Shown piece by piece: positions 44,131-53,252 of a stretch of DNA of 64,000 bases. Below the pieces are notes generated by a model, which worked only from the letters and a program-made list of their open reading frames with translations, did not search any database and had not been told where the DNA came from. Source of the stretch: Perlabentimonas sp041656735 (lineage in GTDB: Bacteria; Bacteroidota; Bacteroidia; Bacteroidales; Tenuifilaceae); assembly GCA_041656735.1 (NCBI GenBank), contig JBBACY010000003.1, forward strand, positions 65,753-129,752. The letters are read 5' to 3'. Within the stretch, counting starts at the first letter, position 1. The number at the start of each line of letters is the position of its first letter. Both the position numbers and the translations under genes were made by a program.

Positions 44131-46143
44131 ATGACCACAGAGAAATTCAAATCGCTTGTTTTACAGGGTATTCCCAATGATTTACCAACCCCAAAGGCTT
44201 GGGATACCTCGGTTAACCATGCGCCAAAGCGTAAACAAATTTTAACAGTTTACGAGAAAAAACTGGCAATTAAAAATGCCCTCAGGTATTTTCCTGTAAA
44301 ACATCACGCCATTTTGGCAGAAGAGTTTGCCAAAGAACTAGAAGAGTTTGGCCGCATTTATATGTACCGTTTCCGCCCAGACTATTTAATTTCGGCACGA
44401 AGTATAAACGATTTTCCGTATAAATCGGTTCAGGCTGCATCCATAATGCTGATGCTTAGTAATAATTTGGATTATGCCGTGGCGCAGCATCCGCACGAGC
44501 TAATAACCTATGGAGGGAACGGAGCCGTTTTCCAAAATTGGGCTCAGTATCTTCTAACCATGAGGTACTTAGCTGAAATGACCGATGAGCAAACCCTTAC
44601 TATGTATTCTGGGCATCCAATGGGACTTTTCCCTTCACATAAAGATGCGCCAAGGGTTGTTGTTTCTAACGGAATGATGATTCCAAACTACAGTAGCAAG
44701 GATGATTGGGAGCGCTTTAATGCTTTGGGCGTTACTCAGTATGGACAAATGACTGCTGGTTCGTTTATGTATATTGGCCCTCAGGGTATTGTGCATGGTA
44801 CTACTATCACAATTCTTAATGCTGGTAGAAAAAGGCTAAAACCAGGCGAAACTGACTTGCGAGGCAAACTGTTCGTGTCCTCAGGTCTTGGCGGAATGTC
44901 AGGTGCACAACCAAAGGCTGGCGTAATAGCCGAGGTGGTTAGCGTTATTGCTGAGATTAATCCGAAGGCCATTCAGGTTCGCTATGATCAGGGTTGGGTT
45001 GATGAGGTTTACGATAATTTAGACACCCTTATACCTCGCATTAAGAAGGCTGTAACAGGCAAAGAGGCTATCTCAATTGCATACCAAGGCAATATTGTTG
45101 ATTTATGGGAAAGGCTTGCTACCGACAAGGTTTTAGTTGATTTTGGTAGTGACCAAACGTCGTTGCATAACCCTTTTGCTGGTGGATACTACCCAGTAGG
45201 CTTAACGCTTGAGGAGTCGAACAAGATGATGGCCGAAAACCCTGACCAGTTTAAAGAGAAAGTATACAATACGTTACGTCGTCACGCCAAGGCTGTAAAC
45301 GAGCTAACTGCAAATGGAATGTACTTTTTCGATTATGGAAATGCTTTTCTGCTTGAGGCAAGTAGAGCGGGAGCCGATGTAATGGGAGAGAACGGGAAGT
45401 TCAGGTACCCATCGTATGTTCAGGATATTATGGGACCCCTATTCTTCGATTATGGGTTTGGCCCTTTCCGTTGGGTTTGTACTTCGTCAGATTCGAAAGA
45501 TTTAGAGACCTCGGATCGCATTGCACAGCGTGTACTCGAGGATATGGTTAAAACTGCACCCAACGAGATAGTAGCCCAACTTGAGGATAATATTAAGTGG
45601 ATTAAAGAGGCAGGAAAAAATAAGTTGGTTGTGGGATCTCAGGCTCGCATACTGTATGCCGATGCTGAGGGGCGCATAAAAATTGCCGAGGCTTTTAATA
45701 AAGCGATTAAAGAGGGAGTAATTTCTGCTCCAATTGTTCTGGGGCGCGATCATCATGATGTGTCGGGAACCGATTCTCCTTATCGTGAGACATCCAATAT
45801 TTACGATGGCTCAAGTTTTACTGCCGATATGGCAATTCAGAATGTGATAGGCGATTCGTTCCGGGGTGCAACTTGGGTATCAATTCACAATGGTGGTGGA
45901 GTTGGCTGGGGCGAAGTAATTAATGGTGGCTTCGGAATGACTCTCGATGGTTCGGCCGATTCTGACAGGCGCTTACACATGATGCTTCATTGGGATGTGA
46001 ACAATGGGATTGCCCGCAGGAGTTGGGCACGAAACGAGGAGGCTGTATTTGCTATTAAGCGTGAAATGGAGCGTACACCAAACCTTAGGGTAACGCTACC
46101 CAATTTTGCCGATGATTCGCTAATTGATAAGGTTGTGAAGTAA
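44131..46143 (+). CDS. hutU: Urocanate hydratase
   Basis: 670 residues. Urocanase converts urocanate to imidazolone propionate in histidine breakdown, using tightly bound NAD+. Signatures: YGGNGAVFQNWAQY, MYSGHPMGLFPSH, TAGSFMYIGPQGIVHGT, SGLGGMSGAQPKA (NAD site), GPFRWVCTSSDSKDL with the active-site Cys, and WVSIHNGGGVGWGEVINGGFGM. It is longer than the 550-residue proteobacterial enzyme, as in other Bacteroidales. The other steps (hutH, hutI, ftcD) are not in this window, so the pathway is dispersed or encoded elsewhere. It has its own promoter and terminator. Confidence 0.96.
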   Translation: MTTEKFKSLVLQGIPNDLPTPKAWDTSVNHAPKRKQILTVYEKKLAIKNALRYFPVKHHAILAEEFAKELEEFGRIYMYRFRPDYLISARSINDFPYKSVQAASIMLMLSNNLDYAVAQHPHELITYGGNGAVFQNWAQYLLTMRYLAEMTDEQTLTMYSGHPMGLFPSHKDAPRVVVSNGMMIPNYSSKDDWERFNALGVTQYGQMTAGSFMYIGPQGIVHGTTITILNAGRKRLKPGETDLRGKLFVSSGLGGMSGAQPKAGVIAEVVSVIAEINPKAIQVRYDQGWVDEVYDNLDTLIPRIKKAVTGKEAISIAYQGNIVDLWERLATDKVLVDFGSDQTSLHNPFAGGYYPVGLTLEESNKMMAENPDQFKEKVYNTLRRHAKAVNELTANGMYFFDYGNAFLLEASRAGADVMGENGKFRYPSYVQDIMGPLFFDYGFGPFRWVCTSSDSKDLETSDRIAQRVLEDMVKTAPNEIVAQLEDNIKWIKEAGKNKLVVGSQARILYADAEGRIKIAEAFNKAIKEGVISAPIVLGRDHHDVSGTDSPYRETSNIYDGSSFTADMAIQNVIGDSFRGATWVSIHNGGGVGWGEVINGGFGMTLDGSADSDRRLHMMLHWDVNNGIARRSWARNEEAVFAIKREMERTPNLRVTLPNFADDSLIDKVVK

Positions 46144-46165
46144 CAGCTGGTAGTAAAACAAAATA

Positions 46166-46201
46166 AAAGGAGACGACCCATAAATACTAGGCGTCTCCTT
46201 T
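46166..46201. terminator. Bidirectional terminator between hutU and the C69 peptidase
   Basis: AAAGGAGACG (46166-46175) pairs with CGTCTCCTTT (46192-46201), loop 16 bases, between converging genes. Confidence 0.82.
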
Positions 46202-46217
46202 ATTTGTATTTATACTT

Positions 46218-47858
46218 TTACTCGTGATTGTTGGTATACTTCGTAATAATCTGGTTTCTTAATTCAAGGTACATTTGGGTAACCTCATCCATTTTCTGGT
46301 TGGTGTACTTTGTTAAAAATTCCTTACCCTTGATCGGGTTTTTCTTCAGAAGTTCAAGTGCTTGTTTTTCAATTTGCGCTTGATTCTCAAAAAGGTTTTT
46401 CTCAAAAGGGTCTCTTACCTCCCAAACATCTTTTATAACTTCCTGAAAGCGAAGGTTTGCCAAGTTGTCAACAAAGTCAATAGCCCATCTAGCCGATTTT
46501 TCATCGTACTTATTTGGGTTGTATGTTTTGTATGTTTCGGCAACACTTGTGTTACCTGTGTAAATAGGTACGTATGGGCTAAAGTACGGATTATCAAGAT
46601 AGACCCAGTACACACCACCCAGCTCGTTTGGCAACCACCCTCTAAGCTGCAGAACCATTCCGTAATGCCCTCTGTGGCGTGCCACAGGCCTGCGGTACGT
46701 TATTTTTAGCAGTTTTCGCATTTCACTGTCGGGAAAAGGTGTAGCCAACGGACTTTTCTTATATTCTCCATTCTCATCGGCAACAATCCAAGTTGGATCA
46801 AGGGTCATATCGTAAATTGTGCCCTCATATGTTGAACGCTGGAAACTAATTATATCCTGAACCGATAATTTTTTTACAGGCTCAAATGAGAAAGGGTAAA
46901 TTGAAATGGGTTCAACAGATTGAAAGTAAGGCTCAATGGCTTTGTATGGATTTGTTTTATCGTACATCCTGTCGGGTAGCTCATCTTTTAGAGCGCTAAA
47001 TGTGTGATGGAAAAGCCAAAACCTGCTGGTGGCATACTCTTCAGGAATTGGGGCGTAGGCCTCTTGCCAAATAAAAGGTTTGCCCGATTTTGGATTGTAC
47101 CAGCCCCTATCAATAGCATCCTGCATATAGTTGTCCGAGGTTAAAAACTCTTCCGAATTCGCATCAATCTGCTTAATAATGCTCCAGTTTGGTATCATAG
47201 TTACGTGACTATCATTTAGCCTTTGGGCAGCCCAAACAGCACCAGGTTTTCCGCTTTTAGGATCCCAATTTGGACCAACACCAAAAACTTCAAAAATCCA
47301 GATCTCGTCAGTATCAGCTATAATAATGCTCTCGCCTTCGGGTCCGCTGGATGGAAGGAAACCATAGGTTGTCATTAAATTGCCAACGAAGAGTACCGCA
47401 TCTTTAGCCTTTTTGTATCGTTGAAGGGCAAAAATAGTGGCTTGCTCAATGGTCATTATCTGTTTGCCCGTTTCTTTTGAAACCCTTAGCTCCTTGCGTT
47501 GCGTGATGGTACTTTCGGCTATGCCTAGCTGGTGCTCATTAACGTGCGAGTAGGCCGAATGGAAGTAGCTATAGGTTCTTTCTGCCTGCGGAATATAGCC
47601 TAGTATTTCTCCGTGGTCATCAAGTTCCCTATCGGCATCCTGTATACCCCAGTAAACGGGGGCTTTTTCACCTTTCTTATATGTTTGCCCAAGAATTAAT
47701 CTAATTCTTGAATCGGGACCTGTGTCGGTGTGCGAAATGATAACAGAACCATCTTTGCTAGCTTTTTTGCCCACAGCAATTACAGTGCAGGCCCACGAGG
47801 GAGCTAGTGCTGCAGTTAGCATTAGCAGTATTGTTGTAACGAATGTTGTCTTCTTCAT
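46218..47858 (-). CDS. C69 family dipeptidase (secreted)
   Basis: 546 residues. The signal peptide (MKKTTFVTTILLMLTAALAPSWA) is followed immediately by Cys24 in CTVIAVGKKASKDGSVII; in family C69 (Ntn hydrolases, peptidase D) this Cys becomes the N-terminal nucleophile once the leader is removed. Further conserved parts are SHTDTGPDSRI, ESTITQRKEL and EIWIFEVFGVGPNWDPKSG. It likely cleaves dipeptides in the periplasm or outside. It lies 38 bases after the nitroreductase gene on the same strand. Confidence 0.9.
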   Translation of the reverse strand: MKKTTFVTTILLMLTAALAPSWACTVIAVGKKASKDGSVIISHTDTGPDSRIRLILGQTYKKGEKAPVYWGIQDADRELDDHGEILGYIPQAERTYSYFHSAYSHVNEHQLGIAESTITQRKELRVSKETGKQIMTIEQATIFALQRYKKAKDAVLFVGNLMTTYGFLPSSGPEGESIIIADTDEIWIFEVFGVGPNWDPKSGKPGAVWAAQRLNDSHVTMIPNWSIIKQIDANSEEFLTSDNYMQDAIDRGWYNPKSGKPFIWQEAYAPIPEEYATSRFWLFHHTFSALKDELPDRMYDKTNPYKAIEPYFQSVEPISIYPFSFEPVKKLSVQDIISFQRSTYEGTIYDMTLDPTWIVADENGEYKKSPLATPFPDSEMRKLLKITYRRPVARHRGHYGMVLQLRGWLPNELGGVYWVYLDNPYFSPYVPIYTGNTSVAETYKTYNPNKYDEKSARWAIDFVDNLANLRFQEVIKDVWEVRDPFEKNLFENQAQIEKQALELLKKNPIKGKEFLTKYTNQKMDEVTQMYLELRNQIITKYTNNHE

Positions 47859-47896
47859 TTTAATGGTATTTAGTGATTAAACGTAGTTAAATAGGC

Positions 47897-48538
47897 TTAC
47901 TCAGCAGGGAACCCTACCGATTGGCAGAGCACAACGTGTTTATGTTCGGGTAGCTTTAGAGTCTTTTTTAGTTCTTCCTTTTCAACGGCACCCCGCACCA
48001 CGGTTGATAATCCTTCCGATGCGCTAAACAGGTACACATTTTGAGCAATAAAAGCTGCATCGGCTGCCGAGTACCAGTGTTTCGTAACTTCGTCTCTGTC
48101 GCCTATGCGTGTAAAATCTGCCACGTATATTAAATTTACCGGAACATCTTTCACAAAAGGCTGTTTGCCAGTTGCTTCCCTTATGTCATTACTCATATGT
48201 AACTCAAGTATATTCTCTTTTGCGTTATAAATATACACACCGTTTGCCATACTAACGTAAATGTCAATTTCTTGCCAGTTAACGGCGCTGGGGGCTGTGC
48301 GTAAGCCATCTTCGGCTCGGTTTATTCCGTTTGCTGCCCATAAAAGGTTCGAAAGCGTTTGTAAATCGAGATCCTTTTTGGCAAACGAACGTGATGTTTG
48401 CCTCATAGCAAGAGCCTCAAAAAGAGGCATACCTCCAGTTTTTTTAGGTTCAGGTAGGCTAATCGGCTTGTTTTGTGCGCATCCGGTAAACTGGAATAAA
48501 ACCATAATTAGGATAATTTGTGTGGTTACTTTTTTCAT
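47897..48538 (-). CDS. Nitroreductase-fold lipoprotein
   Basis: 213 residues. The N-terminus is a lipoprotein signal with lipobox FTGC (MKKVTTQIILIMVLFQFTGC). The remainder is a nitroreductase/SagB-type FMN domain: EALAMRQTSRSFAKKDLDLQTLSNLLWAANGINR, TAPSAVNWQEIDIYV, WYSAADAAFIAQNVYLFSASEGLSTVV and HKHVVLCQSVGFPAE. Such proteins use FMN and NAD(P)H to reduce varied substrates, but a periplasmic location raises the question of the electron donor. The C69 peptidase gene is 38 bases downstream. Confidence 0.87.
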   Translation of the reverse strand: MKKVTTQIILIMVLFQFTGCAQNKPISLPEPKKTGGMPLFEALAMRQTSRSFAKKDLDLQTLSNLLWAANGINRAEDGLRTAPSAVNWQEIDIYVSMANGVYIYNAKENILELHMSNDIREATGKQPFVKDVPVNLIYVADFTRIGDRDEVTKHWYSAADAAFIAQNVYLFSASEGLSTVVRGAVEKEELKKTLKLPEHKHVVLCQSVGFPAE

Positions 48539-48651
48539 TTATTTACTTATTTTTAAAAAGTTTGATGGACTATTAGTGAGTTAGTTGTTTTTCGTGTGTA
48601 TTGTTGTTGCCAATGTTGTTTCAAAATAATAACTTTTTACTAAAGTATTTA

Positions 48652-49764
48652 TCAGGCGTTAGAATTCAAAACATTTGTTACAAGTTTAACAAGTTTGTGC
48701 TTTTCTTCTTCCCAATTTAGAACGTTAGCCAGCGCAATCGAATTTTCTCTCCATAGTTCCATTTGGCTGCTATTATTAAGCATAACATTTATTTTTTTGG
48801 CTAGTTCACTCGCCGTGCAGTTACTGTTAATGGTTTGCCCTACGTTATATGTATTTACAATCTTCTCCATTTCGGGCAAGTTACTTGTTAACACCGGAAG
48901 TCCGGCCTGAATGTAATCAAATAGTTTATTAGGTAACGCATAACGGTAGTTTAGCGATATGTCTTCTTCTAGCGATACGCCAATGGTTGCTTTTAATGTT
49001 TCGCTATGCAGCGCATCGGGCTCAACTCTTCCTAAGAATTTAACCTGTGTTTCAAGTTGTAAAAATTTACTTAATTCAGCTAGTTTATTGTCGATATCAC
49101 CAGTGCCGGCAATTCTTAGTTTAACTTGGGGCAAGTATTGCATAGCCATAATTAGTTTCTCTAGGCCACGCCCAATATTAAGAGCACCCTGGTAAAACAC
49201 TACCTTTTCATCCGTCGGGCTTACTTCCTTTGAATAGTTACTCTTTTTTAAGGGAAGGTTGCGTATAACTTCAAACGGTACCCCATACCTTCTGTTTAGC
49301 TCAATTGCAACGCTTGCGGAAACTGTAATGGCCGCATCAGTTCCCTTTATCAGCCACTTTTCAAGAAAACGCCAGATACCCTTTTTTATGGGGCGTTTTA
49401 CAAGTTCTGGCACCTCAGTGAATAGTTCGTGGCTATCGTATATTAGAGGGACCCGTTTAAAAAAACTGAGCGCACGAGCGGCTAAAAGGGTGTCTAAATC
49501 ATTGGCATAAATAATATTCGTCTTTTTAAAAGAAAGGTAGCAAAAAGCCAAAATGTTGTACGATAGGTAAAAAAACATACCCTTTGAAAAGAGCGGGGAG
49601 AGCAGGTGAACGCAGTACTCCTTTTTTATTTTGGCAGGGGTTATGGCAGTACGCCGTCCAACCACAACGGTTCTATGCCCAGCAGCAGATAGGGTTGCAG
49701 CAGTGCGTTGCACTCGTTGGTCTGTTAATACATCCGAAGTAACAAGTAAATGAATAGTAGCCAA
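48652..49764 (-). CDS. Glycosyltransferase family 4
   Basis: 370 residues of GT-B fold. N-terminal donor-lacking half: HLLVTSDVLTDQRVQRTAATL, IIYANDLDTLLAA and LIYDSHELFTEVPEL. C-terminal GT4 half: VVFYQGALNIGRGLEKLIMAM, RIAGTGD, KFLGRVEPD and the E-x7-E-like region ISLEEDISLNYRYALPNKLFDYIQAGLPVL. It probably adds a sugar from a nucleotide donor to a lipid-linked or surface glycan. The start codon appears to be TTG at 49762-49764, since no ATG fits; a start slightly downstream cannot be excluded. It diverges from murB. Confidence 0.87.
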   Translation of the reverse strand: MATIHLLVTSDVLTDQRVQRTAATLSAAGHRTVVVGRRTAITPAKIKKEYCVHLLSPLFSKGMFFYLSYNILAFCYLSFKKTNIIYANDLDTLLAARALSFFKRVPLIYDSHELFTEVPELVKRPIKKGIWRFLEKWLIKGTDAAITVSASVAIELNRRYGVPFEVIRNLPLKKSNYSKEVSPTDEKVVFYQGALNIGRGLEKLIMAMQYLPQVKLRIAGTGDIDNKLAELSKFLQLETQVKFLGRVEPDALHSETLKATIGVSLEEDISLNYRYALPNKLFDYIQAGLPVLTSNLPEMEKIVNTYNVGQTINSNCTASELAKKINVMLNNSSQMELWRENSIALANVLNWEEEKHKLVKLVTNVLNSNA

Positions 49765-49818
49765 GGGTATTATTTTTCTGCTAAATTAGAAAAAAACTTC
49801 ATCACCAATACAATTTTA

Positions 49819-49826
49819 TATCTTTG
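49819..49826 (+). promoter_or_regulatory. -7 element of murB
   Basis: TATCTTTG, a full TAnnTTTG match, 16 bases before the ATG at 49843. Its position supports that ATG and not an earlier start. No convincing -33. Confidence 0.55.
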
Positions 49827-49842
49827 TATAAAATTTACAGCT

Positions 49843-50850
49843 ATGCTAGCATCTCACAAGAACTTTTCTTTGAAAAAGTATAACACCTTTGGCGTTGACG
49901 TTACTGCCGACGATTTTTTTAATGTTTCAACCGTTGATGAGCTTAAGGAGGTTTTATTGGTTACCAAGGACAAAAAATCATTAATCCTCGGCGGAGGTTC
50001 AAATTTACTGTTTACATCAAATTTTAATGGGGCTGTAATACATCCACTTATTCAAGGTATTGAGATAGTTGAAGAGGATGACGACAGCGTATTGGTTAAG
50101 GTTGGTGCTGGTGTTGAGTGGGACTCGCTTGTTGAGTATACCGTTAGTCGTAACCTTGGAGGCTTGGAGAATTTATCGCTAATACCCGGTTCGGTTGGCG
50201 CTTCGCCAATACAAAATATAGGAGCGTATGGTGTTGAGGTAAAAGACCATTTTGAGAGGGTTGAGGGAATACTAACTAGCGATTTAACTACCATAACTCT
50301 CAATAAGTCCGAATGTAAATTTGGCTATCGTGATAGTGTTTTTAAGAATAAGTTAAAAGGTAAGGTGGTTGTTACCTACGTGTACTATAGGCTTTCTAAA
50401 AATCATACCCTTGTAACGCACTACGGAAATCTTGATATAGAGTTATTGAAATTTGGAGACAAAACCATACAGAATATCCGCAAAGCGGTTATCGATATTC
50501 GAAACCTTAAATTACCCGACCCATTAAAACTGCCTAATGCAGGGAGCTTTTTTAAGAATCCAATTGTAAGTATTGATCTAATTAAGGGTTTACAGCAAAA
50601 ATACGAGCATGTTCCCTTTTACCCAGTAAGTGAGAGCGAGGTTAAGTTGCCCGCTGGTTGGCTTATTGAACAGGGTGGTTGGAAAGGGCGCGAGATTGGC
50701 AACGTGGGAGTGCACAAGAACCAGGCTCTGGTGCTGGTTAACTACGCAAACGCTACGGGACAAGAAATTTTAGCATTAGCTCATGATATTCAGAGGTCGA
50801 TAAAGGAAACCTTTAATGTTAGCCTCGAAATGGAGGTTAATGTGGTATAG
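49843..50850 (+). CDS. murB: UDP-N-acetylenolpyruvoylglucosamine reductase
   Basis: 335 residues, short-type I MurB. FAD-binding domain: KYNTFGVDVTADDFF, LGGGSNLLFTSNFNG, VKVGAGVEWDSLVEYTV and LIPGSVGASPIQNIGAYGVEVKD. Catalytic region: KFGYRDSVFK, NAGSFFKNP with the acid Ser, and the C-terminal Glu in VSLEMEVNVV. It makes UDP-MurNAc with NADPH. The frame is open 31 codons further upstream, but that stretch overlaps the glycosyltransferase and the promoter, so the ATG at 49843 is preferred. Confidence 0.95.
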   Translation: MLASHKNFSLKKYNTFGVDVTADDFFNVSTVDELKEVLLVTKDKKSLILGGGSNLLFTSNFNGAVIHPLIQGIEIVEEDDDSVLVKVGAGVEWDSLVEYTVSRNLGGLENLSLIPGSVGASPIQNIGAYGVEVKDHFERVEGILTSDLTTITLNKSECKFGYRDSVFKNKLKGKVVVTYVYYRLSKNHTLVTHYGNLDIELLKFGDKTIQNIRKAVIDIRNLKLPDPLKLPNAGSFFKNPIVSIDLIKGLQQKYEHVPFYPVSESEVKLPAGWLIEQGGWKGREIGNVGVHKNQALVLVNYANATGQEILALAHDIQRSIKETFNVSLEMEVNVV

Positions 50851-51043
50851 TTTAAAATAAATAGTACTTTAGATAAAATATTTTTTTTAACACTAAACTT
50901 TTACAAGAGATTATCGTAATAAATGAGAACAGTCAAACTAGGATTCTTTTTATCCTAGGCTTTATGCCGTAATAATAATAAAGCTGTATCTTCGTTAGGT
51001 GGTTTTATTGCGAGTAAATCGCACAAACAAAAATTTGAAGGAA

Positions 51044-51427
51044 ATGAAGAAGTTGATATTAATGGCAACCGATGAATCGCCTCAGATTCATTTTGACCCA
51101 ACCCGAGGCATTTTGGATATTGTAGGTAAAAGTCTACCCGAAGACATTGAAGAGTTTTACGCTCCTCTGTTAGAGTTAGCGCGGCAATACGTTCAACGCC
51201 CCCAGCTGGATACAACCATTAATTTTGATATGACATACCTAAACTCTTCTTCAACAAAAAAAGTGCTCGAAATTGTTACCCTTTTTGAGCCCATACACGA
51301 AGAAGGAAATAAGGTTCAAATTAATTGGTATTATGATGAGTACGACGAGGATATGAGAGATGAGGGTGAAGAATTCTCCAGGCTAACTCACGTGCCCTTA
51401 ACCTTAATTGCAAAACGAGAAGGCTGA
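51044..51427 (+). CDS. SiaC-like regulatory phosphoprotein (DUF1987)
   Basis: 127 residues from the ATG at 51044, which follows a GAAGGAA sequence. The family motifs are clear: ESPQIHFDPTRGILDIVGKSLPED, FDMTYLNSSSTKKVLEI, and the acidic INWYYDEYDEDMRDEGEEF. In Pseudomonas aeruginosa SiaC is phosphorylated by SiaB on Thr68 and dephosphorylated by SiaA; only unmodified SiaC binds the diguanylate cyclase SiaD. Here the N-S-S-S-T-K stretch begins with Ser68 and is the likely phosphosite. It is 5 bases upstream of a TPR histidine kinase and 3 kb from a double SiaB-like kinase. Confidence 0.87.
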   Translation: MKKLILMATDESPQIHFDPTRGILDIVGKSLPEDIEEFYAPLLELARQYVQRPQLDTTINFDMTYLNSSSTKKVLEIVTLFEPIHEEGNKVQINWYYDEYDEDMRDEGEEFSRLTHVPLTLIAKREG

Positions 51428-51432
51428 AGTTT

Positions 51433-53166
51433 ATGATAAAAAGAGCCTTAGACAGGTCCCTTTTTCATTTAATTTTACTTGCAATAGTTGCAGGTTTGCT
51501 TAGCCCATTACAAGGTTTTAACCAGCAAAATAATAATCAATCGACGAGCATAACCGTTGCTCAACAAGACGTTTTATTTGCAAAAGAAAATGAGGATAAG
51601 TCAGATTTTAATCAGGCTTCATACTATTACCACAAGGCTGCAACAGTATATTGGGCTAACAACAATCTGGAAAGTGCTACCCTGTATTTCAAAAAAGCCA
51701 TTGTTATGGCTAGGGCTATTGGAAATCAAAACGCCATTTACCAACTCAATACAAATCTCGGACTAATTTACACTGAAAGCGGGAAGTTAAGCGAGGCCTA
51801 TAGTTGTTTTTCTGATGCTGCCGATGCTGCACTAGCTATTAACAGAAAGGCAGATTATACCTCATCGTTAATTAATGTGGCAAACGTTAAGTATGAGGAT
51901 AAAAGGTATGAAGAGGCTCTGAAAGTTTTAGCGAAAGCTGAAGAGTATGCAAAAGAGTTGAACGATTCAAAATTATTACGAAATATATATTCCGTTTTCA
52001 CTAAGGTTTGCGATAAGCTTGACAAGCGGGAAGAGTCCGCTCGGTATTTCGATTTGTTTTCGGCTATCTCGCAAAAAATTCAGCAGGAAAGATTGCAGGC
52101 AACCGAAGCCGAGGCACAGCAAAAGGTGAGCCAGGCAACTACACGTGTAAAGCAGGTTGAAGCCGAGAAACAGGCCACAGAAAAGGAGTTGGTTGAAAAA
52201 GACATTGAGTTGGTGCAAAAGCAGCAGGTGTTGGAGAAGTCTGAGCAAGTTACCCGTGAGCAGCTAATGCAGATTGACTTGCTAAACAAGGAGCGCGAAC
52301 TGCAGCAGGAGATTATTAAGCACCAGAATCAAATGCGGAACGTGTACCTTGGAATTATAATATTGGTTTTGCTGTTTGCTGGTTATATCTATCATAACTA
52401 CCGTGAGAAGAAGAAAGCAAATCAACTTTTGCAACAGAAGAATATCGAAATTCAAGAACAGGCACAGCAGCTAAGAGAGCTTAATCAGTTAAAAGACAAG
52501 TTGTTCTCTATTATATCGCACGATTTGCGAAGCCCATTGGGGTCGCTTGTTACTCTTCTTAAACTTACTCGGGAAGGTTTTTTTACTGAGGAGGGTTTTA
52601 AAGAGGTTGTTGATGAACTCTCGAAAAATGTTGGGAGTACATCGGAATTACTTGAAAATTTACTGAGCTGGGCTCAGAGTCAAATGCAGGGGTTAAATGT
52701 AAAACCCTCTCTTTTTTCAATTAGTCCAATTGTTGAGGTTAAATTTGAACTCTACCAAGAGCAGGCGCAGGCAAAGGGTATTACGCTAAGAAACTTGCTC
52801 GAGCCGAATGTAACAGCTTTTGCCGATGGCGCGATGATTGATTTGGTTTTGCGTAACCTAATTGGGAATGCCATTAAGTTTTGCAAGCAGAACGACGTAG
52901 TAACCGTTTCGTCAATTGAAATTGAGGGTATGCTTCAGGTTTCTGTTATGGATACAGGCCTTGGTATGAGCCCCAATAACCTACAAAAACTTTTCGGTAA
53001 AGAAATTTTCTCTACCAAAGGGACTTTAAACGAAAAGGGTTCAGGATTAGGACTACTGCTTTGTAAAGATTTTGTTGCGCTTAATGGCGGGAGAATTTGG
53101 GCAAAAAGTGTTGAAGGGTCCGGTAGTGAATTCTTTTTTACTTTACCTAAGTTAGATATAGCCTAA
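51433..53166 (+). CDS. TPR sensor histidine kinase
   Basis: 577 residues: N-terminal hydrophobic signal/anchor (FHLILLAIVAGLLSPLQGF), about five TPRs (50-210), a Gln/Glu-rich coiled coil (215-300), a transmembrane helix (VYLGIIILVLLFAGYIY), then HisKA with the phospho-acceptor in SIISHDLRSPLGSLV, and HATPase_c with N-box VLRNLIGNAIKFC, G1 DTGLGMSP and G2 GSGLGLLLCKDFV. It should autophosphorylate in response to a periplasmic signal. There is no response regulator gene adjacent; the SiaC-like gene 5 bases upstream may be its functional partner. The TPR-coil-TM plan matches that of the SpoIIE protein at 28932. Confidence 0.93.
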   Translation: MIKRALDRSLFHLILLAIVAGLLSPLQGFNQQNNNQSTSITVAQQDVLFAKENEDKSDFNQASYYYHKAATVYWANNNLESATLYFKKAIVMARAIGNQNAIYQLNTNLGLIYTESGKLSEAYSCFSDAADAALAINRKADYTSSLINVANVKYEDKRYEEALKVLAKAEEYAKELNDSKLLRNIYSVFTKVCDKLDKREESARYFDLFSAISQKIQQERLQATEAEAQQKVSQATTRVKQVEAEKQATEKELVEKDIELVQKQQVLEKSEQVTREQLMQIDLLNKERELQQEIIKHQNQMRNVYLGIIILVLLFAGYIYHNYREKKKANQLLQQKNIEIQEQAQQLRELNQLKDKLFSIISHDLRSPLGSLVTLLKLTREGFFTEEGFKEVVDELSKNVGSTSELLENLLSWAQSQMQGLNVKPSLFSISPIVEVKFELYQEQAQAKGITLRNLLEPNVTAFADGAMIDLVLRNLIGNAIKFCKQNDVVTVSSIEIEGMLQVSVMDTGLGMSPNNLQKLFGKEIFSTKGTLNEKGSGLGLLLCKDFVALNGGRIWAKSVEGSGSEFFFTLPKLDIA

Positions 53167-53252
53167 CGATAGCAGTTTTTTATGATATTGTAATTTCACA
53201 AAAAAAACAGTCTTACTTTATTTAAGTCCACCCACTTTAAACTTGTTAGCGG

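Noticed and set aside
49750..49842. Upstream extension of the murB frame
   Set aside because: It overlaps the divergent glycosyltransferase start and the -7 box; the ATG at 49843 gives the normal MurB N-terminus.
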